Shown here: positions 1 to 7,934 of the stretch, piece by piece
How the letters are laid out: each line of letters opens with the position of its first letter
Numbering within the stretch: the first letter of the stretch is position 1
Origin: an uncultured Pseudoxanthomonas sp.
Lineage (GTDB): Bacteria; Pseudomonadota; Gammaproteobacteria; Xanthomonadales; Xanthomonadaceae
Direction: 5' to 3'
Assembly: GCA_946479745.1 (NCBI GenBank)
Contig: CAMLGZ010000005.1
Coordinates: forward strand, 62,001 to 126,000
DNA: 64,000 bases
Notes under the pieces: model-generated
The model's input: only the letters and a program-made list of their open reading frames with translations
The model's database searches: none
What the model was told of the DNA's origin: nothing
Program-made: the position numbers and the translations under genes

Positions 1-1
1 C

Positions 2-214
2 ATCGCCATCGTCTTCGCGGCACAGGTCAACAGCAAGCTCAATGCCGGCGATATAGAAGGTGCCAAGCGCGCCTCCAACAACGCCAAGATCCTGTGCTGG
101 GTTACCACCGCTTGCGCAATCATCGGCCTGCTGTGGCTGGGCTACAACCTGACCATGGGCGACGGCATGGCCCAATATCAGGAAATGATGGAAAAAATCC
201 AAGCAGCGCAGTGA
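2..214 (+). CDS. CD225/dispanin-family membrane protein, C-terminal part
   Basis: The gene is open at the left edge; the last 70 residues are in the window. They run from a short membrane-exit segment through a cytoplasmic loop (NSKLNAGDIEGAKRASNNAK) into a second membrane helix and end in a polar tail. The loop pattern, an Ala-rich stretch around GDxEGA-xxAS before a final helix, is typical of CD225/TM4SF bacterial proteins. The function is unknown. The stop codon overlaps the GTG start of the next gene by four bases (GTGA), so the two are translationally coupled. Confidence 0.75.
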   Translation: MAIVFAAQVNSKLNAGDIEGAKRASNNAKILCWVTTACAIIGLLWLGYNLTMGDGMAQYQEMMEKIQAAQ

Positions 215-627
215 TCGCACTGAAGCCTTTGCAGATAGCCGGACTGGCAGCGGCCGCCCTGGCGGCCGTTGTCGGTTTCTGGCTGTTGCGCAACTTCGAT
301 CCCAATGCGGCCGGCAGTCCCTTCCCGGAATGCATGTTCCATGCCTTCACCGGCTGGTATTGCATCGGTTGCGGCATGACCCGCGCGCTTCACGCGCTGG
401 CCCATGGCGACGTGGTCCGCGCGTTCTCGATGAATCCGCTGGCCATATCGATGCTGGCGATCTCGCCATTGCTGGGCGCTTGGAAGCTGGGTTGGCAGCC
501 GGCGTGGCTGCGCCCCTTGATCGCAGTGGTGGCCGAACCGAAATTCTGGCTGGTGCTGCTGCCCTTCTACTGGATTGCGCGGAATCTACCGTGGTTTCCT
601 TTTACCCTGCTGGCACCGGGCAGCTGA
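211..627 (+). CDS. DUF2752 family membrane protein
   Basis: A 138-residue inner-membrane protein with about three hydrophobic segments. The diagnostic DUF2752 centre is visible: a Phe-Thr-Gly-Trp-Tyr-Cys-Ile-Gly-Cys-Gly-Met-Thr-Arg run followed by ALHALAHGD, that is, the CxGCGxTRA-type motif. I chose the GTG at 211 because it overlaps the stop of the CD225 gene; an ATG further upstream (94) would lie inside that gene. CD225 and DUF2752 genes often sit together. No biochemical role is established. Confidence 0.8.
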   Translation: MIALKPLQIAGLAAAALAAVVGFWLLRNFDPNAAGSPFPECMFHAFTGWYCIGCGMTRALHALAHGDVVRAFSMNPLAISMLAISPLLGAWKLGWQPAWLRPLIAVVAEPKFWLVLLPFYWIARNLPWFPFTLLAPGS

Positions 628-633
628 AGATTC

Positions 634-707
634 TGTAGGAGCGGGCCCTGCCCGCGACGCTTTTTTCATCGTGACTGGGAACGTCGCGGGCAGGGCCCGC
701 TCCTACA
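634..707. repeat. GTAG-type REP inverted pair (SMAG-like)
   Basis: Two near-identical arms, GTAGGAGCGGGCCCTGCCCG and its reverse complement, face each other across a short spacer. The same pair recurs at 24383-24458 and 29998-30075. The terminal GTAG tetranucleotide is the hallmark of SMAG REPs. Placed between convergent genes, it can serve as a two-way terminator. Confidence 0.85.
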
Positions 708-720
708 ACGCGGATTCCAA

Positions 721-1626
721 TCAGCTCACCCACCCAGCAACCACGAACAACGCCAGCACCGCCATCCACAACAGCAGGATGCGCCACACCAGGCTCATTG
801 CATCGCGCAGCTCGGGCAGCTCGCGCATGGCTTGCACCATGCCTTCTTCGGCATATTCCTCGGCTTCTTCCGCCAACTCGCTCTTGACGCTGGCGCGTGC
901 GGCCGCGCCCAGGAAAGCGTTGTCCAGCTGCCAATGATTGCCGCGCGCTTCGCGCCACGCATTGAACACCGCATCGAAGTTGCCGACCAGCGCCATCGAC
1001 AGCGTCATCAACTGAGCTACCGGCCAGTCCAGCACGGCGTACAGACCCTGCGCGCCTACGCGTGTTTCGGCAGGCAAAGTGCGCGCGAATTCGCCCTCGG
1101 CCGAAAACGCGGTCAGCCGGTACAGCAAGGCGCCCACCGGCCCAAGCAACAGAAACCAGAACAGCACGCCGAACCAGCGATGCAGGGCGCTGCGGAACAC
1201 CGCTTCGACCAGCGCCGGGCCATCGGCAGCCGGTGTCGCGCCGTCCGGCCACAGCCGCGCGATCGCCACGCGCCGTGTGGGCGGATCGTGCGCATCGATG
1301 ATCGCTTCCACGTCGATGTCCAGATCGCGCGGACCCCAGGCGTAGACCAGTGCGACGATGCCGAACAGCAGCCCCAGGAAACCCACCAGCAGCGGGGGGG
1401 CGCGCAGCGTCCATTGCAGCAGGGCCACGATCAACAACGGCGGCAGCAATGCCATCGCTATGCCATAGCGCCCGCGCCAGAAACCGCTCTCGCCCTCGCC
1501 CGCTTGCGCATCCAGCCATCGCAGCCAGTGGCCGTACCAATGGTAATGACGCGCGGCCGTCACCAGCGCTGGCGCAACGTGCCCCAGCACCAATGCGATG
1601 ACGACGGCAACCAAAGTGATCGACAT
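721..1626 (-). CDS. ampE: AmpE-like inner-membrane regulatory protein
   Basis: A 301-residue protein that opens with a membrane helix (LVAVVIALVLGHVAP), has two further central helices, and two more toward the C-terminus. It matches AmpE/CobD-type membrane proteins: an N-terminal helix followed by an RWLD-type segment, and a LFWFLLLGPVGALLYRL block in the middle. AmpE is the membrane partner of AmpD in beta-lactamase/peptidoglycan-recycling signalling; ampD is not in the window. The start is supported by a strong GGAGG site. It is transcribed alone, with a REP pair at each end. Confidence 0.8.
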   Translation of the reverse strand: MSITLVAVVIALVLGHVAPALVTAARHYHWYGHWLRWLDAQAGEGESGFWRGRYGIAMALLPPLLIVALLQWTLRAPPLLVGFLGLLFGIVALVYAWGPRDLDIDVEAIIDAHDPPTRRVAIARLWPDGATPAADGPALVEAVFRSALHRWFGVLFWFLLLGPVGALLYRLTAFSAEGEFARTLPAETRVGAQGLYAVLDWPVAQLMTLSMALVGNFDAVFNAWREARGNHWQLDNAFLGAAARASVKSELAEEAEEYAEEGMVQAMRELPELRDAMSLVWRILLLWMAVLALFVVAGWVS

Positions 1627-1701
1627 GGATTTCCCTCCGTGGGCGATTCTAGCTTGGCTTGCCGTGAATGGCGGGTCGTGGCCGCTCGCGGCGCGCCTCC
1701 C

Positions 1702-1777
1702 GTAGGTCGGGGCTACGTCCCCGACGCACGTACACTCTGAGGTATCAGCATGTGTCGGGGGCGTAGCCCCAACCTAC
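1702..1777. repeat. GTAG-type REP inverted pair, second subfamily
   Basis: Arms GTAGGTCGGGGCTACGTCCC and its near-perfect reverse complement enclose about 25 bases. A second copy is at 20200-20272. The right arm contains the stop codon of nudC, so the repeat also supplies the end of that gene. Confidence 0.85.
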
Positions 1778-2727
1778 TGCTTGCTGACGGTGATGCCTTC
1801 ATACCAATGCTCGATAAGCGAACGCGCGATGGAGATGCGCGGCGACAGCAGCATTCCCGAGCCGTCCTCGCCTTTGCGCTGGCGCGCCGCGGCGATCTCT
1901 TCCACGGTGAACCAGCGCGCGTCCTCCAGCTCACCATCCACCTGCGGCGCGTCGGGCTCGGCGTCGGCGATGAAGCCCAGCATCAAGGCGCCCGGAAACG
2001 GCCAGGGCTGCGCGCCAAGATAACGGCAGCTGCGCACGCGCACGCGGGTTTCCTCGAATACTTCGCGCACCACGGTCTGTTCCAGCGATTCGCCCGGTTC
2101 CACGAAACCGGCGATTACCGAATACCGTTGCGCGGGCCAATTGGCCTGGCGGCCGAGCAACAAGCGCTCGCCATCGCTGACCGCCACTATCACCGCAGGA
2201 TCGACCCGTGGGTAATGGTCGGCGCCGCATTGCGTGCAATGGGCCACGTAGCCGGCGCGGCGGAATTCGATGGCACCGCCGCAAATGCCGCAATAGCGCG
2301 TGCGGCTGCGCCAGTGCTGCATGGCGCGCGCGAAGGCGAAGGCGCTGGCTTCGGCGGCCGGCCATGAGGCGGCGGCGCGGCGCAGATCGATGCGTTGCGG
2401 GGCGGTCAGCGGCAGCGCCTCCGCTTCCAACGAAAACCAAGCCTCATCGCCATGCAGTCCAAGCAGTACTGCGGTCCCCGGCCCGCCGCCCAGCGCCGCA
2501 CCGGTCGCGACCAGCAGCCGCCCCGCCTCATCGGCAAAGGCGCTGCCGTCGGGGTCCAGCACGATCACGCGCGCCTGCGGCCACAACCGCGCCAGCGCAT
2601 CGGCATCGTCGCGCAGGGTATCGGCACGGTTGATCGGTTCGCCGGCAAAGGCGAATCCGGAAAGTTCGGCGGGGAATTTGGGGCGGGTGTCTGTCACGGC
2701 GCAGGCATGATACGCGGCGACAGGCAC
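1774..2727 (-). CDS. nudC: NADH pyrophosphatase (NAD-cap decapping Nudix hydrolase)
   Basis: Hydrolyses NAD(H) to NMN(H) and AMP, and removes NAD caps from RNA. The order is an N-terminal domain, a four-Cys zinc ribbon (CGICG then CTQCG), and a Nudix box with GFVEPGES and REVFEET. The family's specificity motif SQPWPFPxS appears as AQPWPFPGA, so both serines are replaced. The start is uncertain: a GTG at 2727 gives 317 residues, and another GTG at 2697 drops ten residues. The gene begins five bases after erpA and is probably co-transcribed with it. The stop lies within a REP arm. Confidence 0.9.
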   Translation of the reverse strand: MPVAAYHACAVTDTRPKFPAELSGFAFAGEPINRADTLRDDADALARLWPQARVIVLDPDGSAFADEAGRLLVATGAALGGGPGTAVLLGLHGDEAWFSLEAEALPLTAPQRIDLRRAAASWPAAEASAFAFARAMQHWRSRTRYCGICGGAIEFRRAGYVAHCTQCGADHYPRVDPAVIVAVSDGERLLLGRQANWPAQRYSVIAGFVEPGESLEQTVVREVFEETRVRVRSCRYLGAQPWPFPGALMLGFIADAEPDAPQVDGELEDARWFTVEEIAAARQRKGEDGSGMLLSPRISIARSLIEHWYEGITVSKQ

Positions 2728-2731
2728 GCAC

Positions 2732-3118
2732 TCACATGCTGAAGCTGCTTCCGCAACCGCAGGTGGTCTTGGCGTTGGGGTTGCGGATCACGAACTGCGC
2801 GCCCTGCAGGCTTTCGGTGTAGTCCACTTCCGAACCCATCAGGTATTGCAGGCTCAACGGGTCCACCAGCAGGGTCACCTCGTCGGTATCCACCGCCACA
2901 TCGTCGTCGGCACGGTTTTCGTCGAACTCGAAACCGTATTGGAACCCCGAACAACCGCCACCCTGGATGTACACGCGCAAGGCCAGCGCCTGATTGCCTT
3001 CCTCGCTGATCAACTCGCGCACCTTGGCCGCAGCCGCGTGCGTGAAGTTCAGCGGGCGGTCCAGCGACTGGTAGTCCGGCGCAGGCGTGGCGCCTGGCAA
3101 TGAAACGAGCGTGTTCAT
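2732..3118 (-). CDS. erpA: Iron-sulfur cluster insertion protein ErpA (A-type carrier)
   Basis: A 128-residue A-type Fe-S carrier that hands clusters to essential targets such as the isoprenoid enzymes IspG/IspH. The three ligand cysteines are visible in the conserved places: GGGCSGFQ in the middle and TTCGCGSSF near the C-terminus. About 20 N-terminal residues precede the core, a little longer than in Escherichia coli. It lies downstream of the DUF6776-bactofilin cluster and directly before nudC, all on the minus strand. Confidence 0.95.
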   Translation of the reverse strand: MNTLVSLPGATPAPDYQSLDRPLNFTHAAAAKVRELISEEGNQALALRVYIQGGGCSGFQYGFEFDENRADDDVAVDTDEVTLLVDPLSLQYLMGSEVDYTESLQGAQFVIRNPNAKTTCGCGSSFSM

Positions 3119-3190
3119 GGGATCAGGATGGGGCCGGAGGGCCGCCGGTTCAAGCAGGCGCGTCCGATGCCCGCATAGAGAGCGGCCGCA

Positions 3191-3928
3191 TCAGGGACTG
3201 GGCGGGGCTGCGGCGACGGCCAGCGAATCGGCCCAGGAGAAGGACTGCTCGACCGGGCTGCCGTTCTGCGGGGCCAGGCGCACGGCGACGCGGGTGGGCT
3301 TGAAATCGGCGGGCAGCATCAGATCGCCCTCGACCTGTTGGAAATACTTGAATGAATATTCGACGCCCGTCGCATTGGGCTGCTGGCGCAGATCGGCCCA
3401 GGCCAAGTGCTGCAGCTTGCCTGCACGGGTGCCTTCCACCGAAACCTGCAGGCGTCCGGCATTGACCGCGCCGCGGTTGAGGTTCTGGGTCAGGGTGGCG
3501 ACGAAATGCCAGGTCAGGTCGCTGGAGGGCTGCAATTTCAGCTCGTGCACGGCCAAGCCGCGGCGCTGGGCCGTGGCGCCAACGAAGCGCTCGTAAAAGG
3601 CCACGTCGGCGCGCAGGCCGGCGATTTCCTCGTCGCGCTCGGCCAGCGCGCTTTGCAGATCGCCATTGGCGTCACGGCTGATCTGGTCGGAGCGGGCCAA
3701 GGTGGCGGCGCGCTGTTCCAATTGGTCGATCTTGCGTTGCTGGGCTTGCAGCTGCGCCGGCGTGGGCTGGTTTGCGTTCGCGCCGCCGAACACCTGCCAA
3801 AGCCCCCAGCCGCCGAAGCACAGCGCCAGCAGCAACAGCGCGACGGTCGCGTAAAGGGTGCCGCGCGCCAGGGGCGACAGCGGTTGGATTTGCGGCTTTG
3901 CCTGGGCCGGGGTGGGCGGATCGATCAT
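3191..3928 (-). CDS. DUF6776 family single-pass membrane protein (paralogue 1)
   Basis: 245 residues: a Pro-rich cytoplasmic tail, one membrane helix (residues about 24-48), a coiled-coil region rich in Gln/Arg/Glu, then a beta-rich periplasmic C-terminal domain. It shares blocks with the protein at 4460-5176: SRDANGDLQ, LAERDEEI, LRADVAFYER and LTQNLNRGA. The two paralogues flank a bactofilin gene, which suggests a membrane anchor for a bactofilin-based envelope structure; this is inference from position only. Confidence 0.75.
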   Translation of the reverse strand: MIDPPTPAQAKPQIQPLSPLARGTLYATVALLLLALCFGGWGLWQVFGGANANQPTPAQLQAQQRKIDQLEQRAATLARSDQISRDANGDLQSALAERDEEIAGLRADVAFYERFVGATAQRRGLAVHELKLQPSSDLTWHFVATLTQNLNRGAVNAGRLQVSVEGTRAGKLQHLAWADLRQQPNATGVEYSFKYFQQVEGDLMLPADFKPTRVAVRLAPQNGSPVEQSFSWADSLAVAAAPPSP

Positions 3929-3987
3929 GGCTCAGGATAGCCCTTGCGGGCTAAGGAACCTCTGAACGACGGGCCGGCGCCCTGCAA

Positions 3988-4398
3988 TCAGCCGCTGGAA
4001 GCCACCAGTGTGGCGACCGGCGCCGCGGCCGTTTCCGCATCGACATGGATCAATCGCCCGGTCAGGGTCGCACCGGCGCGCATTTCCACGATCTTGTAAT
4101 GCACGTTGCCCGTCACACGTGCCTTGGCCGCCAACTCCACACGCTCGGCGGCATACACATCGCCCTGCAACTGGCCGTTGAGAATCACCACCGGCACCTG
4201 CACTTCGCCCTCGATCCGGCCTTGTTCGGCCAGGGTCAGCACGGCGCGTTCGCCTTCTTCGGCGATGACCTTGCCGTGGATGCGGCCTTCCACGTACAGC
4301 CCGCCGCTGAAGACCAGATCGCCATGGATCGTGACCTGCGGGCCGATCAGCGTATCGATGGCATGGCCGTCGTGATGGATCGGCTTGTTCTTGAACAT
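3988..4398 (-). CDS. Bactofilin (polymer-forming cytoskeletal protein)
   Basis: About 136 residues made almost entirely of short beta-helix repeats with alternating hydrophobic residues and regular glycines (for example GRIHGKVIAEEGE, GRIEGEVQVPV, LQGDVYAAERV). This is the bactofilin fold, which self-assembles into filaments without nucleotide and positions cell-wall or envelope machinery. I chose the ATG at 4398 over an upstream TTG (4437) because GGAG stands eight bases before it. It sits between two DUF6776 genes. Confidence 0.88.
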   Translation of the reverse strand: MFKNKPIHHDGHAIDTLIGPQVTIHGDLVFSGGLYVEGRIHGKVIAEEGERAVLTLAEQGRIEGEVQVPVVILNGQLQGDVYAAERVELAAKARVTGNVHYKIVEMRAGATLTGRLIHVDAETAAAPVATLVASSG

Positions 4399-4459
4399 GG
4401 AGGTCTCCGCTGGCGACTGGGAAAAAGGGTTGTGCAATTGAAGGTAAGGAAGGCGACGC

Positions 4460-5176
4460 TCAGGTATTGGCGCTCTTCCAGTCGAAAGCCTGCTCCACCG
4501 CCACGTCTTCCCCGTCCAGCAACACGCGGACGCGTTGCGGGGTGAAGTCGCCGGGCAGCATCACCTGGCCCTCCAGGCTCTGGAAATAGCGGAACGAGAA
4601 TCCCTGCCCCTGCATGCCAGGCCGCTGGTTCAGTTCGGCCCAGTCCACGGTGGCCAGCCTGCCGGCGCGCACGCCTTCAAGCACGAAGCGCATCCGGCCC
4701 TGGCTGATCGCGCCGCGGTTGAGGTTCTGGGTCAGCACGATCTGGTAATGCCAGGCCTTGCCGACGCCCGGCGCGAACTCCGAGGAAAACACGTTCAACC
4801 CCTTGCGTTGCTGGGTGGGGCCTACCAGGCGTTCATAGAAAGCCACATCGGCGCGCAGGGCGGAAATTTCTTCGTCGCGTTCGGCCAGCGCGCCCTGCAG
4901 ATCGCCGTTGGCATCGCGGCTGATCTTGTCCGACACGGCCAGGGTGGTTTCGCGCTGGCTCAACTGCTTCAACCGGGCCTGCTGGTCGGCCAGCTGCCGC
5001 TCCGCACTGCGCATGCGCGCCGTCGCGTCGGCCAGGCTGGGGGCGGCGCGAATGCCCGCCCACTGCCAGATCAGTCCCAGCGACAGCAACCAGATCGCCC
5101 CGACCGCGACGGCCCACGGCCAGCGGCGCGTGTTCCGGCGTTGCACGATCTGGTAGCGGGAAGGGGTCGCGGGCAT
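4460..5176 (-). CDS. DUF6776 family single-pass membrane protein (paralogue 2)
   Basis: 238 residues with the same plan as the 3191-3928 protein: a short basic tail, one membrane helix (about 21-41), a coiled coil (RMRSAERQLADQQARLKQL) and a C-terminal periplasmic domain holding LTQNLNRGA and RYFQSLEGQVMLPGDF. The paralogues are similar throughout the soluble part but differ in their tails. It is the first gene of the minus-strand run that continues through bactofilin and the second paralogue to erpA and nudC. Confidence 0.75.
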   Translation of the reverse strand: MPATPSRYQIVQRRNTRRWPWAVAVGAIWLLSLGLIWQWAGIRAAPSLADATARMRSAERQLADQQARLKQLSQRETTLAVSDKISRDANGDLQGALAERDEEISALRADVAFYERLVGPTQQRKGLNVFSSEFAPGVGKAWHYQIVLTQNLNRGAISQGRMRFVLEGVRAGRLATVDWAELNQRPGMQGQGFSFRYFQSLEGQVMLPGDFTPQRVRVLLDGEDVAVEQAFDWKSANT

Positions 5177-5367
5177 CGGGGGATTTCCGGGGGGTATTCA
5201 ATACTGGGGGAAAGCCCGGGAAAGGATTTCTCCTACCCAAGGCCGACACGCCTCCGGCGACACCCGATCCAGCTCAGGTAGCGCCCGGGCAACGGGCCTA
5301 TACTCGGTAACGGTAGGACGGCCCCCTGTGACCGTCCGGTGCGGCCCAGTCTAGGTGAATCATTCTC

Positions 5368-6000
5368 ATGTCCGAAGCGCATCTTTTCGTAATTGGGATC
5401 CTGTTGGCATGGATGGCCGGGATCCGCGTGTATCTGACTGTGTTCGGACTGGGCGTGGCCGGCGCGCTGGGGTGGCTGGATCTGCCACCCGCGCTGCAAG
5501 TCACCCAATCGTGGTGGGTGCTGGGCGCATCGGGCGCGTTGGCGCTGACCGAATTTTTCGCGGACAAGATTCCGGGCGTGGACTCGGGTTGGGACCTGTT
5601 GCAGACCCTGGCACGGGTGCCGGCAGGCGCTTTCCTGGCCGCCGCCACGCTATCGCCTGACGGCCAGCTGGGCGCCGGCGCCCTGGCGGCCGGTGCGGGC
5701 GTCGCACTGACCAGCCATTTATTGAAAAGCGGTTCGCGCGCCTTGCTCAATACATCGCCCGAGCCCGTCAGCAACTGGACCGCCTCGGTGACCGAGGATG
5801 TCGTGGTGGTCGGCGGCTTGTCGCTGGCCTTTGCCCACCCCTGGTTGGCGTTGATATTGGTGGTAGGGGTCAGTGTGGTCCTGGCATTGGCGGTATGGTG
5901 GGTCTGGCGCAAACTGTCGCGGGGCCTGCGCAGCCTTATGCGGGGCTCCATGCAGGCCCCCCCGCCCATGGACGGACCGATGGCGGGACCACGGCCATGA
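5368..6000 (+). CDS. DUF4126 family membrane protein
   Basis: 210 residues, strongly hydrophobic, with about five predicted membrane segments and the DUF4126 signatures AGIRVYLTVFGLG near the start and a central EFFADKIPGVDSGWD. The C-terminus is basic and ends in a Pro/Met-rich tail. The function is unknown. It is divergent from the DUF6776 cluster and followed after 60 bases by a c-di-GMP-type response regulator. An AGGTGA ribosome site precedes the ATG. Confidence 0.82.
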   Translation: MSEAHLFVIGILLAWMAGIRVYLTVFGLGVAGALGWLDLPPALQVTQSWWVLGASGALALTEFFADKIPGVDSGWDLLQTLARVPAGAFLAAATLSPDGQLGAGALAAGAGVALTSHLLKSGSRALLNTSPEPVSNWTASVTEDVVVVGGLSLAFAHPWLALILVVGVSVVLALAVWWVWRKLSRGLRSLMRGSMQAPPPMDGPMAGPRP

Positions 6001-6060
6001 ACGGCGCCCACAATCTTGTGAACTTCGTCGCATAATGGACCTCATGCTTGGGGAAGCCTG

Positions 6061-7932
6061 ATGTCAGCTATTGAACCCACATCCCGTCCGCAGGACGAGC
6101 CTTTACGCTCCCGACTGCGCGCCGAAAAGCCACCGTCGCATTACTGGCGTCGCTGGACCGAGGACGCGCCTGTCGAGGAGCCGGCGACTACCCTCGCCGC
6201 CAAAGAGGCTCCAGTCCCTGAATCGGACGCAGCCGACGAGAACATCGCCACTATGCCCGCCGCCGCCAAAGACACGCACAAACAAGAAACCGGCGAAGCC
6301 CCCTTCCGGATACTGATCGTGGAAGACGATCGCGGACAGGCGCTGTTCGCCCAGAGCGTGCTGCATGGCGCAGGCATGCAGGCCGAAGTGGAGATGACGC
6401 CGGACGCGGTGATCGAGGCGATCGAGCGTTTCAAGCCCGACCTGGTGCTGATGGACCTGCATATGCCGGGACGTGACGGCATGTCGCTGACCATGCAGAT
6501 CCGCCAGCGCCCGGAGCTGTTGCACCTGCCCATCGTGTTCCTGACCGGCGATCCGGATCCGGAGCGCGAGTACGAAGTTCTGGAAAGCGGCGCCGATGAT
6601 TTCCTCACCAAACCCATCCGTCCGCGCCATCTCATTGCAGCGGTGTCCAACCGCATCCAGCGCGCGCGCCAGCGCACGCCGTTGGCCACTGTGCCGCAGC
6701 TGACCCTGAACCCCGAAACGGGCTTGCCCACCCGCGCCTACCTGATGCTGCAACTGGGCAACGCGCTGGAGGAAAAAACGCCAGGCGGTCTGTTCTTCAT
6801 AGAAATCAGCGGCACCCTGGGCCTGCGGGAGCGTTACGGGTACGCCAACTTCGAAAACCTGATGGCCGCCGCCGGACGCGAGTTGGCGTTGGCCGCCGCG
6901 CCGCACGCTCTTGCCAGGCTCAACGACAACAGTTTCCTGGCCCTGGCCAAGGATCTGGACACGGAAAGCATGGCGGCGTTCGCGCGCAAGTTGCGCGAAC
7001 AGCTGAGCCAGCACGATTTTCCAGTCCGCGCCGACGAAACCCTGCGCCTGGCGGGCGCAGTGGGCTACGCGGAAGTGCCGCACACGTTCTCCGATACCGG
7101 CAGCGCACTGGAAGCCACCGAGCGCGCCGCGCTGCTGGCCCGCCAGCAGCCCGAGGGCGTCGCCGCGTACGCGCCGCCCGAGGCCGGTGACGAATCCGGC
7201 CTCTCGCTGCTGGACGCGGATCTGGAGCTGGCCTACCAGCCCATCGTCTCGGTCGCCGGCAACAATCTGGCGCAATACCAGGTGTTTTTGCGCATGCGTC
7301 AGGCCGACGGCTCGCTGGTGCCCGCGGCGCAGGCCGTACCAGCGGCGGAAATGGCCGGTCGCATTGTCGAGTTGGACCGGCAGGTGATGGAGCGGGTGCT
7401 GGACCTGCTGTCCCAATCGCAGAGCGAGGGCCGGCTGCTGCGGCTGTTCGTGTCGCAATCGCCGCGTTCGCTGGCGCGCGAGGCTTTCGCCGACTGGCTG
7501 TTGCAAACCATCGCCGAGCGCGGCATCGAAGGCACTTCGCTGATCATCGACCTGCGCCTGGACGATGCTCTGATCCATTCGGTGACGCTGCGGCAGTTCT
7601 GCAACCGGCTGATGACCGCGGGCGTGCAGTTCTGTCTGAGTCAGTTCGAACCCGGCCGCGAAGCCGAAGCGCTGCTCACCCAGCTGCCGCTCGGCTACCT
7701 GCGCGTAGCCAGCCGCTACGCCACTGCCCACAACGACCCGGCCCTGCGCGACCAGTTGCGCGGGATGATCGATCTGGCCCACCGGATGGGACTGCAAGTG
7801 ATCGGACAACAGATCGAAGATCCCCAGGCCGCCGCCGCGATGTGGATGGGCGGCGTCGACTTCATACAGGGCAACCTGGTGCAGGCAGTCGGCAGCGATC
7901 TGGGCTTCGATTTCCACAACGCGGTCCTCTAG
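6061..7932 (+). CDS. Response regulator with degenerate GGDEF and EAL domains
   Basis: 623 residues. After an 80-residue disordered tail comes an intact receiver domain: Asp89/Asp90 pocket, phospho-acceptor Asp132 in LMDLHMPG, Thr162 and Lys184. It is followed by a GGDEF fold whose signature reads NDNSF (about 288-292), so it cannot make c-di-GMP. The C-terminal EAL fold (about 385-615) has QVF in place of the EAL triplet (407-409), so phosphodiesterase activity is also unlikely. It probably acts as a c-di-GMP receptor or a phosphorylation-switched scaffold. The hybrid kinase starts two bases after its stop and is the obvious phosphodonor. Confidence 0.88.
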   Translation: MSAIEPTSRPQDEPLRSRLRAEKPPSHYWRRWTEDAPVEEPATTLAAKEAPVPESDAADENIATMPAAAKDTHKQETGEAPFRILIVEDDRGQALFAQSVLHGAGMQAEVEMTPDAVIEAIERFKPDLVLMDLHMPGRDGMSLTMQIRQRPELLHLPIVFLTGDPDPEREYEVLESGADDFLTKPIRPRHLIAAVSNRIQRARQRTPLATVPQLTLNPETGLPTRAYLMLQLGNALEEKTPGGLFFIEISGTLGLRERYGYANFENLMAAAGRELALAAAPHALARLNDNSFLALAKDLDTESMAAFARKLREQLSQHDFPVRADETLRLAGAVGYAEVPHTFSDTGSALEATERAALLARQQPEGVAAYAPPEAGDESGLSLLDADLELAYQPIVSVAGNNLAQYQVFLRMRQADGSLVPAAQAVPAAEMAGRIVELDRQVMERVLDLLSQSQSEGRLLRLFVSQSPRSLAREAFADWLLQTIAERGIEGTSLIIDLRLDDALIHSVTLRQFCNRLMTAGVQFCLSQFEPGREAEALLTQLPLGYLRVASRYATAHNDPALRDQLRGMIDLAHRMGLQVIGQQIEDPQAAAAMWMGGVDFIQGNLVQAVGSDLGFDFHNAVL

Positions 7933-7934
7933 AA

